A stretch of 35,149 nucleotides of DNA from an uncultured Chlorobiaceae bacterium (GTDB taxonomy: Bacteria; Bacteroidota; Chlorobiia; Chlorobiales; Chlorobiaceae), in contig CAJEXI010000033.1 in NCBI GenBank assembly GCA_903994455.1, forward strand, positions 1 to 35,149, read 5' to 3'. The notes beneath the pieces were generated by a model. The model did no database searches. It saw only the letters and a program-made list of their open reading frames with translations, and had not been told where the DNA came from. The translations under genes were made by a program, and so were the position numbers. Shown piece after piece: positions 7,436 to 16,100 of this stretch (position 1 is its first letter; each line of letters starts with the position of its first letter).

Positions 7436-9538
7436 TTGTCGCAACTTGAACACATCGAAGCTATAGAAAAGCGCCTCTGGAACGCTGCGGATACCCTGCG
7501 GGCGAACTCGAACTATGCGAGTAACGAGTACTTTTTGCCGGTTATGGGGCTGATTTTTTTGCGCCATGCCTATAGCCGCTTTCTGGCGGTGAGGGAGGGG
7601 CTCGAAGCGGCTCTGCCTACACGCGGGGGCAAAACCCGTCCGCTCTCCAAGGAGGATTTTTCCGGCAAGAGCGCCATCTACCTGAAACCGGAAGCGCAGT
7701 TTGATTATCTGGCATCGCTGAAGGAGGGTGAGAGTAGGGCCCAGGCCATTATTGCCGCCATGAACTCCATTGAGGCCGACTACACCAACCTGCGTGGCGT
7801 ACTTCCCAAAGAAGAGTATTATGAACTGGATGAACCGGTGCTTGGCCACTTATTGCGCTCGCTCAACTGGGATGAGCTGAAAACGGTCTCGGGCGATGTC
7901 TTTGGGCGCATCTACGAATACTTTTTGACCCGCTTTGCTGCCCAGAACGCCCATGACGGCGGCGAATTCTTTACGCCGATATCGCTGGTTTCGCTCATTG
8001 CCCATGTGCTGGAGCCTGACCGGGGCATTGTGCTCGATCCAGCCTCCGGTTCCGGCGGTATGTTTGTGCAGAGCGCCCGCGTGGTTGAGCACCGGCACGA
8101 AAACCCTGCCGAAAAGCTCACCTTTTACGGGCTGGAGAAGAACGCCATCACCATCCGGCTGGCCAAGATGAACCTTGCCGTTCACGGCCTTGAGGGGAAC
8201 ATCAAGAAGGCGATCACCTACTACGAAGATCCGCACGAGCTGCTTGGCAAGGCCGATTATGTGATGGCCAATCCACCCTTCAACGTTGACGAGATTGATG
8301 CCGCTCAGGTCGTCAACGATCCGCGTCTGCCCTTCGGCCTTCCCGGCGTGAACAAGAAAGAGAAGGTGAGCAACGGCAACTACGTCTGGATAAGTTATTT
8401 CTACAGCTACCTCAACGAGCGTGGCCGCGCCGGTTTTGTGATGTCCTCGCAGGCCTCCAGTGCCGGGCGCGATGAAGCCAAAGTGCGCCGAAAACTGATT
8501 GAGACCGGCGACGTTGAGATGATGGTTGCCATCCGCTCCAACTTTTTTTATACCCGCACGGTGCCCTGCGAACTTTGGTTCCTCAACCGTGCCCGTCAGC
8601 CCGACCATCGCCAGAAGGTGCTGATGATTGATGCCCGATCCATCTACCGCAAGGTGACGCGCAAGATTTTCGACTTCAGCCCCGAGCAGGAGCAGAACAT
8701 CCATGCCATCGTCTGGCTCTATCGCGGAGAGCAGGAGCGCTACCTCAACCTTGTGGCTGGCTATTGCCGGAGGATGGTTGCCGACGGCGCGGCATGCATC
8801 ACCAACGGCGAGGATGTCGGGCCGCTCCCAGGGTTCCTTGCGGCGCTCCACTCCTTGAACGAAGCGCTTCACCCTTTCCTCGATACTCTCAATACCGATG
8901 GCGCCCACAGTGAGCTGCGTCAGGAGCTTGAGGAGGCGATCACCGCCTTCAGGGCCGATGCTGAAAGCTTCAGCACAACCGTTGCCGGTGAGCAGGTGGT
9001 ATGGAGTGAAGAGAGCTACGGTAACGCTGCATTGAGAGATGCGGTTCGGCGGCTTGCCCCCTTGGCCGAGAGTAGCCGTGATCTGGTGAGGCAGAGCGAC
9101 CTCTGTTACAAGCTTGCCCTCCGCCTTATCGAGCAGTGCGAAAGGGGGAGCGAAGCAAAAAACAGCGACCTCTGGCAGAGCCGCGATGTCACTCGCGCCC
9201 GCAAGGCCGCCGACGAGATGCGGGCGCAGGCGGTCGAGCAGCTCAAGCAGGTGCGCTACTTCTGGAAACAGGCGCACTGGCTGACCGAGCGCTTCCCCGA
9301 CGGTACCCTCTGCGACGTCGAAGGGCTGGTGAAGCTTGTCGATATCAAGGAAATCGAAGCCAACGACTGGTCACTGACTCCGGGGCGCTACGTCGGTGTC
9401 ACACCCGAAGAGGAGGACGAAGAGTTCGACTTCGAAGAGAGCCTCCGCGAGATTCATGTCGAGATTGACGATCTGAACAGCGAGGCGGTGACGCTTGCCG
9501 CTGCGATCAAGAAGAATTTTGAGGAGTTGGGGATATGA
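7436..9538 (+). CDS. hsdM: Type I restriction-modification DNA methyltransferase subunit
   Basis: This subunit transfers a methyl group from S-adenosylmethionine to adenine in the target chosen by HsdS, and forms the M2S core of the R-M complex. The 700-residue product has an N-terminal HsdM helical domain (about 5-140), SAM-binding motif I DPASGSGGMF at 201-210 and catalytic motif IV NPPF at 279-282. A Lys/Glu-rich C-terminal region follows, probably helical, and is longer than in many HsdM proteins (about 500 residues). The start is a TTG at 7436 preceded by an agagagga ribosome-binding site. The stop overlaps the hsdS start in an ATGA, so the two are translationally coupled. 83 bp separate it from the CHAT gene, with no obvious terminator in between. 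Confidence 0.93.
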   Translation: MSQLEHIEAIEKRLWNAADTLRANSNYASNEYFLPVMGLIFLRHAYSRFLAVREGLEAALPTRGGKTRPLSKEDFSGKSAIYLKPEAQFDYLASLKEGESRAQAIIAAMNSIEADYTNLRGVLPKEEYYELDEPVLGHLLRSLNWDELKTVSGDVFGRIYEYFLTRFAAQNAHDGGEFFTPISLVSLIAHVLEPDRGIVLDPASGSGGMFVQSARVVEHRHENPAEKLTFYGLEKNAITIRLAKMNLAVHGLEGNIKKAITYYEDPHELLGKADYVMANPPFNVDEIDAAQVVNDPRLPFGLPGVNKKEKVSNGNYVWISYFYSYLNERGRAGFVMSSQASSAGRDEAKVRRKLIETGDVEMMVAIRSNFFYTRTVPCELWFLNRARQPDHRQKVLMIDARSIYRKVTRKIFDFSPEQEQNIHAIVWLYRGEQERYLNLVAGYCRRMVADGAACITNGEDVGPLPGFLAALHSLNEALHPFLDTLNTDGAHSELRQELEEAITAFRADAESFSTTVAGEQVVWSEESYGNAALRDAVRRLAPLAESSRDLVRQSDLCYKLALRLIEQCERGSEAKNSDLWQSRDVTRARKAADEMRAQAVEQLKQVRYFWKQAHWLTERFPDGTLCDVEGLVKLVDIKEIEANDWSLTPGRYVGVTPEEEDEEFDFEESLREIHVEIDDLNSEAVTLAAAIKKNFEELGI

Positions 9539-10755
9539 GATTTCTCAAACAATGGTCGCATGTACAGCTTGCTTCAGTTTGTACTAAAATTGGAAGTGGT
9601 GCTACTCCGCGAGGAGGTGACAGCGTTTATGTCGATATAGGCACTGCTCTCATTCGGAGTCAAAATGTTTATAATGGTAAATTTTCAGAATCCGGTCTTG
9701 CTCATATAACAGAGACACACGCGGAGCAATTGAGTGGAGTTGCTGTTGAATCGCGTGATGTGCTTCTCAATATCACTGGCGATTCTGTCGCAAGATGCTG
9801 CCAAGTACCAGATTCACTTTTGCCAGCAAGGGTTAATCAGCATGTAGCGATTATTCGGCCAGACCAAAGCCAACTCTTGCCAGAGTTTCTTTGCTACTAT
9901 TTTGTTTCGCCACTTATGCAAAAGTATCTACTTTCACGTGCAGGAAGTGGTGGAACCAGGAATGCGCTTACGAAAGCGATGATTGAGTCTCTTGAGGCTC
10001 CCTGTCCTGATTTGGATACTCAACAGCATATTGTCGATTTGCTCAAGAGCTACGACGACCTGATCGAAAACAACCACAGGCGGATTCAACTGCTTGAACA
10101 ATCCGCACGGCTGCTCTACAAGGAGTGGTTCGTCAGCCTCCGTTTTCCCGGTCACGAACATGTCAAGATTACCAACGGCGTGCCGGAGGGGTGGGAGAGA
10201 AAAACACTCGGAGGTTTGTGCGAGGAGATCCGGGAGTCTGTTTCGCCAGATTTAGTTGAGCCAGACACTCCTTATATTGGCCTTGAACACATTCCGCGTC
10301 GATCAATTGCCCTGAATGAGTGGGGCACAGCCGATCAGGTGACAAGCAGCAAGCATCGTTTCAGGGAAGGCGAAATTCTCTTTGGCAAGATTCGTCCCTA
10401 TTTTCACAAAGTAGGCATTGCCTTTGTCGATGGCGTTGCTTCGTCGGATGCCATTGTCATTCGTCCCTTCCGTGACGAGTTGCGAGTATTTGTATTGATG
10501 ACAGTTTCAAGTGATGGATTTGTTGCCGTAACAGCGCAGACAATGAAGGAGGGTTCTAAAATGCCGCGTGCCGACTGGAAACAGATGCAGCAGTACGTTG
10601 TGCCACTGCCTCCCGAAGGAGTGCTGGTTGTGTTCAACAGCATTATTGACCCAATTCTTCAGCAACTGAAAACACTCAGCTTTGAAAATCGGAATCTCAG
10701 CAAAGCCCGCGACATTCTACTCCCGCGCCTGATGAGCGGGGAGGTGGTGGTATGA
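9535..10755 (+). CDS. hsdS: Type I restriction-modification specificity subunit
   Basis: This subunit recognises the bipartite DNA target and positions HsdM and HsdR. The 406-residue product has the two-repeat layout of HsdS. Target-recognition domain 1 spans about 1-160 and is followed by a conserved helical spacer (DDLIENNHRRIQLLEQSARL, about 180-200, then YKEWFVSLRFPG). Target-recognition domain 2 spans about 215-350, and a distal helical segment ends ARDILLPRLMSGEVVV. The first recognition domain is more A/T-rich than hsdM and hsdR, as is common for recombining specificity domains. The target sequence cannot be read from the protein. It overlaps hsdM by four nt; hsdR lies about 2.3 kb further on, beyond inserted genes. 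Confidence 0.92.
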   Translation: MRFLKQWSHVQLASVCTKIGSGATPRGGDSVYVDIGTALIRSQNVYNGKFSESGLAHITETHAEQLSGVAVESRDVLLNITGDSVARCCQVPDSLLPARVNQHVAIIRPDQSQLLPEFLCYYFVSPLMQKYLLSRAGSGGTRNALTKAMIESLEAPCPDLDTQQHIVDLLKSYDDLIENNHRRIQLLEQSARLLYKEWFVSLRFPGHEHVKITNGVPEGWERKTLGGLCEEIRESVSPDLVEPDTPYIGLEHIPRRSIALNEWGTADQVTSSKHRFREGEILFGKIRPYFHKVGIAFVDGVASSDAIVIRPFRDELRVFVLMTVSSDGFVAVTAQTMKEGSKMPRADWKQMQQYVVPLPPEGVLVVFNSIIDPILQQLKTLSFENRNLSKARDILLPRLMSGEVVV

Positions 10756-10928
10756 GATTAGAACAATATTCTATTGACACAATTGACCCGAATAAAGGGT
10801 GTTACGTCCATAACTTTTGGGATAAATCTATAAGATATTTCTTTAAATTATTTTATAGTATTGACGTTGTTTGTCAAAATGTCAATAGAATTGTCAATAG
10901 ACGGGCAATACCTTGTCATAAAGCCTGA
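10752..10928 (+). CDS. Possible small ORF overlapping the hsdS end
   Basis: An ATG overlaps the hsdS stop (ATGA) and opens 58 codons, starting MRLEQYSIDTIDPNKGCYVH and ending NRRAIPCHKA. The overlap is the arrangement expected for translational coupling, but the sequence is A/T-rich, has repeated attgac/gtcaat words and resembles no family I recognise. It may be a degraded gene that once followed hsdS, or a chance frame. Confidence 0.2.
   Translation: MRLEQYSIDTIDPNKGCYVHNFWDKSIRYFFKLFYSIDVVCQNVNRIVNRRAIPCHKA
10771..10900. repeat. Imperfect inverted repeats after hsdS
   Basis: The word ctattgacacaattgac at 10771-10787 is mirrored by gtcaatagaattgtcaatag at 10881-10900, with another ttgac word near 10861 and tttgtcaa near 10870. 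The cluster of TTGAC/GTCAA words lies directly behind hsdS and before the BrnT-like toxin module. It could be a regulatory or recombination site; no family is recognised. Confidence 0.3.
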
Positions 10929-11205
10929 AACGGATAAAGAAAGAGCAACTTGATGATCTTATTCTGCCCGGTGAAGTTTCCGGACAACCTGAGTCAGCGG
11001 CAAACCTATAATCGCAATCGTCAGAATGTTCTCACAAGGTTTATGCCTGATGTTCTGATGTATTTTTAGCCGGTTTTTTGATGTATTGCTATTATTTCAC
11101 TATAATCGTGTTACTTTGTCTTATTGATAATAAAATAGAGAATCTGTTTGACAGAAATCATAAGCTGTTGCTATCATTAAAATTGAAAACAACAGGCATC
11201 CGCTG
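10929..11205. other. A/T-rich gap upstream of the BrnT-like toxin
   Basis: No convincing coding frame is present in these 277 bp. The only interpretable signal is a promoter-like pair near the 3' end, listed separately. The sequence could be debris from the event that placed the toxin module between hsdS and hsdR. Confidence 0.4.
11148..11177 (+). promoter_or_regulatory. Candidate promoter of the BrnT-like toxin operon
   Basis: A perfect -35 box TTGACA (11148-11153) is followed after 18 bp by TATCAT (11172-11177), about 28 bp before the toxin ATG at 11206. Spacing and position suit a sigma-70-type promoter. Sequence-based prediction only. Confidence 0.45.
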
Positions 11206-11505
11206 ATGAAATATTTTGATTGGAATGATGATAAAAACGATTTACTCAAAAAAGAGCGGGGGGTCTCCTTTGAGCAGGTTGAACTGGCAATAGCTTCCGG
11301 AAAACTGCTCGACCGCGTAAGACATCCAAACCAAGAAAAATATCCAAACCAAAAAGTTTTTCTGGTAGAGCTTGAAGATTATGTCTATTCAGTACCGTAC
11401 GTCGAAGATGAAGAAAAAATATTTTTAAAAACGATAATACCAAACAGCAAAGCAACAAAGAGATTTTTTGGAGAAAAAAATGAAAAAAAAGACGATCTAC
11501 TTTGA
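11206..11505 (+). CDS. BrnT-like toxin
   Basis: The 99-residue protein begins MKYFDWNDDKNDLLKKERGV, followed by SFEQVELAIASGKLLDRVRH. The lead F.W...K...L...RGVSFE matches BrnT/DUF497-type toxins, which adopt a RelE-like ribonuclease fold and arrest translation. The C-terminal IIPNSKATKRFFG has the basic tail typical of these toxins. The antitoxin gene begins 26 bp before the toxin stop, so the two are coupled in the toxin-first order seen for brnTA. The toxin looks full length, apart from a Lys-rich tail. It is a divergent member, so the exact subfamily is uncertain. Confidence 0.7.
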   Translation: MKYFDWNDDKNDLLKKERGVSFEQVELAIASGKLLDRVRHPNQEKYPNQKVFLVELEDYVYSVPYVEDEEKIFLKTIIPNSKATKRFFGEKNEKKDDLL

Positions 11506-11806
11506 TAAAGATGAGCAAGAATTAGCGGAATCACTTGAAAAGGAGAACTGGATTTCCGATCTCGACACGAAAGAGAAAAATCAATATAAAAAAAATGCCC
11601 TCTTTAGCCTGAACACACAAAAACAAATCAACATAACAATGAGTGAGCGCGATTTAATGAAAATTCGTGCCAAGGCGGTCGAAGAAGGTATTCCATATCA
11701 ATCGTTTATCTCAATGCTGATTCATAAATACAATGAAGGAAAACTATCAATATCAATGATTCGCCCAACAAAAAAAGGCAGAAGAGACGGGATAAACACA
11801 GTTTGA
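11480..11806 (+). CDS. Ribbon-helix-helix (CopG-like) antitoxin of the BrnT-like module
   Basis: The 108-residue protein starts MKKKTIYFDKDEQELAESLE. The C-terminal half contains QINITMSERDLMKIRAKAVE and then EGIPYQSFISMLIHKYNEGKL, a beta strand followed by two helices as in CopG/Arc-type DNA-binding antitoxins. The N-terminal half would wrap the toxin. ATG 11480 is chosen because it is preceded by ggagaaaaaa and overlaps the toxin gene; an ATG at 11468 is possible. It should neutralise the toxin and repress the operon. No terminator hairpin is evident before the convergent gene that ends at 11828. Confidence 0.7.
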   Translation: MKKKTIYFDKDEQELAESLEKENWISDLDTKEKNQYKKNALFSLNTQKQINITMSERDLMKIRAKAVEEGIPYQSFISMLIHKYNEGKLSISMIRPTKKGRRDGINTV

Positions 11807-11827
11807 TTTTCAATGGCCAATACCTCG

Positions 11828-12880
11828 TCATCCGTTCTCTTTCGCTACCCTCGATGCAAGAGCCCTCTTCACCATTTTCTCTACATTCGTTTCCATATTT
11901 GCCGTCAACAACTCAATGTCAGGATGAGTTTTGGCATAAACACGAAAGATTTCGTCGGCAAATGACTGGCCTATAGCCGACACCCCGTCAAAGTCAAAAA
12001 TGACGTGGTTGAACCTCTCTATGCGAGCCAACAGCCTTTTCGCCTGGGATCGAGAGACAAGTTTCTCATTTTCATATTGCGCTAACCGAACCGGAATAAC
12101 GGTTTTGTTAAACTGATATTCATCCGGCCCGGTATAATCATCAAAAACCGTCTGGATATCACGCGTCGAATCTCGCTTGACAAGCATATAGACCGCAGTA
12201 CCAGATTCATTTTCAGAAAACTCGGTCTCCAGAATAAAATCAAATGCTGATTGGTCATCATGACGAAAACTCACCCCTTTTGAATCGATTCGGAACTCAT
12301 CAAATACCCGCGAAGTAAAGAATATCCCTTCTCCTGTATGGTTATCCGGATCTGTCGTCAATTTTCCTTTAGATAATTCAAAGAGAGCCTGGCGCTCATC
12401 GTTCAGATTGCATAATCTCTTAATTCTCCCGAAAATGCCCTCTCCATCATCAGCCACCATGATGATGATTTTTTCATTATCTCTTATGGCGGAGATAAAA
12501 ACATGTTGCCCGCCAGAATGATCAATGGCGTTGTTGACCATTTCGGTAAATCCATATTGGCTTATGTCGACAATGTTGTCAGGCAACCCTTCAACAATAA
12601 ATGAATAGTGATCTCTCCAGATGTCATCTTCTGTAAATTTATCTTTGAGTTGAAACAGTGACTTGTACTCCCTTACATCTCCCAAAAAATATCTTTTTCC
12701 CTTCCCTGTACCGTCAGAGTTCAAGTGCCCCTCTTTTTCCAGGAGTTTTATATGGTTATGTACCGCTTGAGGGGTTATCGAGAATATTTGGGCAATATGT
12801 TTACCAATATCAGCAGGATGGTGCCTGACATCCCTGACGATTTGGTGCCTTATGTTCTCGCCCCGTTCTTTCTTATTCAT
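11828..12880 (-). CDS. Winged-helix/GHKL ATPase/STAS-like (DUF4325) regulator
   Basis: The product has 350 residues in three parts. Residues 1-70 are a winged helix (FSITPQAVHNHIKLLEKEGH). Residues about 95-235 are a GHKL-type ATPase with N-box E113-M-V-N-N117, G1 box DDGEGIF at 144-150 and G2 box HTGEGIFF at 181-188. Residues about 245-345 match the STAS-like DUF4325 fold, with VIFDFDGVSAIGQSFADEIF. The ATPase and STAS-like parts recall anti-sigma/anti-anti-sigma partner switching fused to a DNA-binding head. No phospho-acceptor His or transmembrane segment is visible, so it is probably cytosolic. A Shine-Dalgarno (aagga) precedes the start. It is divergent from hsdR across a 220-bp gap holding tandem repeats, which suggests it autoregulates or controls hsdR. 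The controlling role is inference. Confidence 0.82.
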   Translation of the reverse strand: MNKKERGENIRHQIVRDVRHHPADIGKHIAQIFSITPQAVHNHIKLLEKEGHLNSDGTGKGKRYFLGDVREYKSLFQLKDKFTEDDIWRDHYSFIVEGLPDNIVDISQYGFTEMVNNAIDHSGGQHVFISAIRDNEKIIIMVADDGEGIFGRIKRLCNLNDERQALFELSKGKLTTDPDNHTGEGIFFTSRVFDEFRIDSKGVSFRHDDQSAFDFILETEFSENESGTAVYMLVKRDSTRDIQTVFDDYTGPDEYQFNKTVIPVRLAQYENEKLVSRSQAKRLLARIERFNHVIFDFDGVSAIGQSFADEIFRVYAKTHPDIELLTANMETNVEKMVKRALASRVAKENG

Positions 12881-12898
12881 GCGCTATCCTTGATGAAA

Positions 12899-12938
12899 AT
12901 TGTTTTCTTAAAGGATAATTGTTTTTTTCTTAAAGGAC
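12899..12938 (-). promoter_or_regulatory. Tandem direct repeats upstream of the winged-helix regulator
   Basis: Two adjacent ~20-bp direct repeats, attgttttcttaaaggat (12899-12916) and aattgtttttttcttaaagg (from 12917), lie 20-60 bp upstream of the regulator start, in the regulator-hsdR divergent gap. Such tandem words are typical operators. The binding protein could be the winged-helix regulator itself. Repeat is seen; function is inferred. Confidence 0.45.
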
Positions 12939-13100
12939 AAAAGGTGTTTTATTCTTTTTCAGTGCATGATGAATTGGGCAAATCCCGGTGTAACCGAAAA
13001 ATGTATGATGCTTTATTCGGTCAGATACGTTAATTTCGAGGCACACATCCCGGCAAATAATAGTCACTGAAACGGTGGCGACATTGAAACCGCAGAGCCT

Positions 13101-16100
13101 ATGACCCCATCGCCCTACACTGAAGACTCCCTTGTTCAGCAAACGACGGCGGACTATCTGGAGCAGCAACTGGGTTGGGAGTCAATCTATGCCCACAACC
13201 GTGAGGACTTTGGCCCCGACAGTCTTCTGGGGTGCCGGGATGACCGGGAGGTGGTGCTGACGCGCATGCTCAGGGCGAAGCTGATTGAGCTGAATCCGGG
13301 GCTGCCCGATACGGCTTATGACGATGCGCTGCGGCAGGTTGTGACGACGACGGCGACGCAGACGCTGCTGGCGACAAACCGGGAGAAGTACACGCTCTTC
13401 CGCGACGGGGTGCTGGTCACCTTCCAGAATGAAAAGGGGGAGCGGCTGAAACACCGGTTGCGGGTGTTTGACTTTGATGAACCGTTGAACAACCATTTTC
13501 TCTGTGTGCGGGAGCTCTGGATTCGGGGCGACCTCTACCGGCGGCGTCCTGATATTGTGGGCTTTGTCAACGGCTTGCCGCTTCTCTTTATGGAGTTCAA
13601 GAATATCGGCAAGGATATTCGTTCGGGCTACGAGAAGAATTTCAAAGACTATACCGATACCATCCCGCATATTTTTCACTATAACGCCGTGCTCATTTTT
13701 GGCAATGGTCACAAGGCGAAGCTTGGCTCCATTACCAGCCGCTGGGAGCATTTTCATGAGTGGAAGCGGCTTGCCGAGCGTGAGCCGGGTGTGGTCGAGA
13801 TGGAGACGCTGCTCAGGGGGTTGTGCCAGAAGGGCAATTTTATGGATCTCTTTGAGAACTTTATCGCCTTTGATGACTCTTCGGGTGAGACGAAAAAGAT
13901 TGTTGCCCGTAACCACCAGTTTCTCGGGGTGAACCGTGCCCTTGAGGCGGTTGTGGAGCGCAGAGAGCGCAAGGGGAAGCTTGGCGTCTTCTGGCACACC
14001 CAAGGGTCGGGGAAGAGCTATTCGATGCTCTTTTTTACGCGCAAGGTGCATCGCAAGCTTGGCGGCAACTTCACCTTCCTGATTCTCACCGACCGCGACG
14101 ATCTCGATACGCAGATTTACAAGAGCTTTGCCGGTTGCTGTGTGGTGGATAATGACCGTGACCCGTGCAGGGCATCAAGCGGCCAGCACCTTTGCGACTT
14201 GCTCGGGCAGCACAAGAAGTATGTTTTTTCGCTGATCCAGAAGTTCAATGTAGAGGTGAAGCCTGCGGAGAGCTATACCAGCCGTGACGATATTATTGTC
14301 ATCACCGATGAGGCGCATCGGACGCAATACGGGATGCTGGCGCTCAATATGCGCAATGCGCTGCCGAATGCCAGTTTTATCGGCTTTACCGGCACGCCGC
14401 TCTTCAAGGATGAGGAGATTACCCGTCGTGTCTTTGGCGACTATGTTTCGACCTACGATTTTCAGCGGGCGGTCGACGACAAGGCGACGGTGCCGATCTA
14501 CTATGATGCCCGTGGAGAGAAGCTTGGCATTGCGCTGGGTGACCTGAATGAGCGCATTGCCGAGAAGGTTGAGAGCCTTGAGATTGAGGATATCAATGTT
14601 ACCGAGCGGCTTGAGCAAGCTCTTCGGCGCGATTATCACATCATCACGGCTGAAAAGCGCCTCAACCAGATTGCGCGTGACTTTGTTCACCACTACTCCA
14701 ACGGCTGGGAGTCGGGCAAGGCGATGATGGTCTGTATCGACAAGATCACCTGTGTCCGCATGTATCTGCTGATTGAGTTCTACTGGCAGGAGCGGATCGG
14801 GGAGCTGGGGCGAGAGTTGCCCGCGCTTGCCGACGAGCAGGAGGAGGTTCAGCGGCAACGGAAGATTGCCTGGATGCGCGAAACCCTCATGGCAGTTGTG
14901 GTGAGTGAGGAGCAGGGCGAGGTGGAGAAGCTCCGCAAGTGGGATCTCGATATTCTGCCTCATCGGCGGCTCATCAAGGAGGGAATGGAGCTGCCGGACT
15001 CCATGAAGACGAAGCCCCGTTTCCGAAACATGCAGCGGATGGCTCTCGACGATGCCTTCAAGGAGGAGGAGCACCCTTTTCGCATCGTCTTTGTCTGTGC
15101 GATGTGGCTCACCGGTTTTGATGTGCCGAGCCTGGCGACCATCTATCTCGACAAGCCGCTCAAGGCGCATACGCTGATGCAGGCCATTGCGCGGGCCAAC
15201 CGGGTCAATGCGGGAAAGAACAACGGCCTGATTGTCGACTATTGCGGCATTCTCCGCCACTTGCGCAAGGCGCTGGCCACCTTTGCCGGAGTGGGCGATG
15301 ATGGCCATGAAGGCGATGGCGAGAACGATCCTGCCAGACCGAATGAGGAGCTGCTCGCTGATCTTGTTGCAACGTTGACGGTTATCCGCTCGTTCCTTGT
15401 CGGGCGCGGCGCCTCTCTTGATGATGTTATCGGCAAAAGCGGTTTCGAACGTAACGCTGCGATTCTTGCAGCCAAGGAGGCGGCGAACGAGAACGATGAG
15501 AGCCGCAAGCGTTTTGAGGTGATGTGCCGGGAGCTGTTCAAAAAGTTCAAGACTTGTATCAATATTGAGGGGATCAATGGAGTGCGGGCCGATTACCATG
15601 CCATCACGATGATCTACAGGAGCCTGCAGGAGGATCGGGAGCAGGCCGATATCACCGACATCATTCGGCAGTTCCACCATCTTGTTGATGCGGCCATTGA
15701 GGTGATACCCTCACAGCTTTCAGAAGCATCGGAGCCGTTCGATATCAGCAAGATTGATTTCGAGCGGCTTCGTCTGGAGTTTGAGCGGAGCAGGGTCAAA
15801 CGCACTGCCGTCCAGAATCTCAGTCAGGCGATTGACAACAAGCTGCGGCGACTGATGGAGCGGAACCCGCTTCGTACCAACTTTCAGCGCCATTATGAGG
15901 AGATTGTTGAGGCTTACAACCGGGAAAAAGATCGTCCCTCAATTGAGAAAACCTTTGAAGAGCTGGTGCGTCTGGTGCAGGAGCTTGATGAGGAGGAGAG
16001 CCGGGCCGTGCGTGAAGGGCTTGACGAGGAGTCGCTTGCTATTTTTGACCTTCTGAAGAAGCAGGAGCTGACCCCGCAGGAGAGAGGCCGCATCAAAAAG

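Noticed and set aside
7850..9277. 475-codon minus-strand frame inside hsdM
   Set aside because: Antisense shadow of a GC-rich hsdM with intact SAM and NPPF motifs.
14175..15680. 501-codon minus-strand frame inside hsdR
   Set aside because: Antisense shadow of a well-supported hsdR with all helicase and nuclease motifs; the shadow protein has no recognisable domain.
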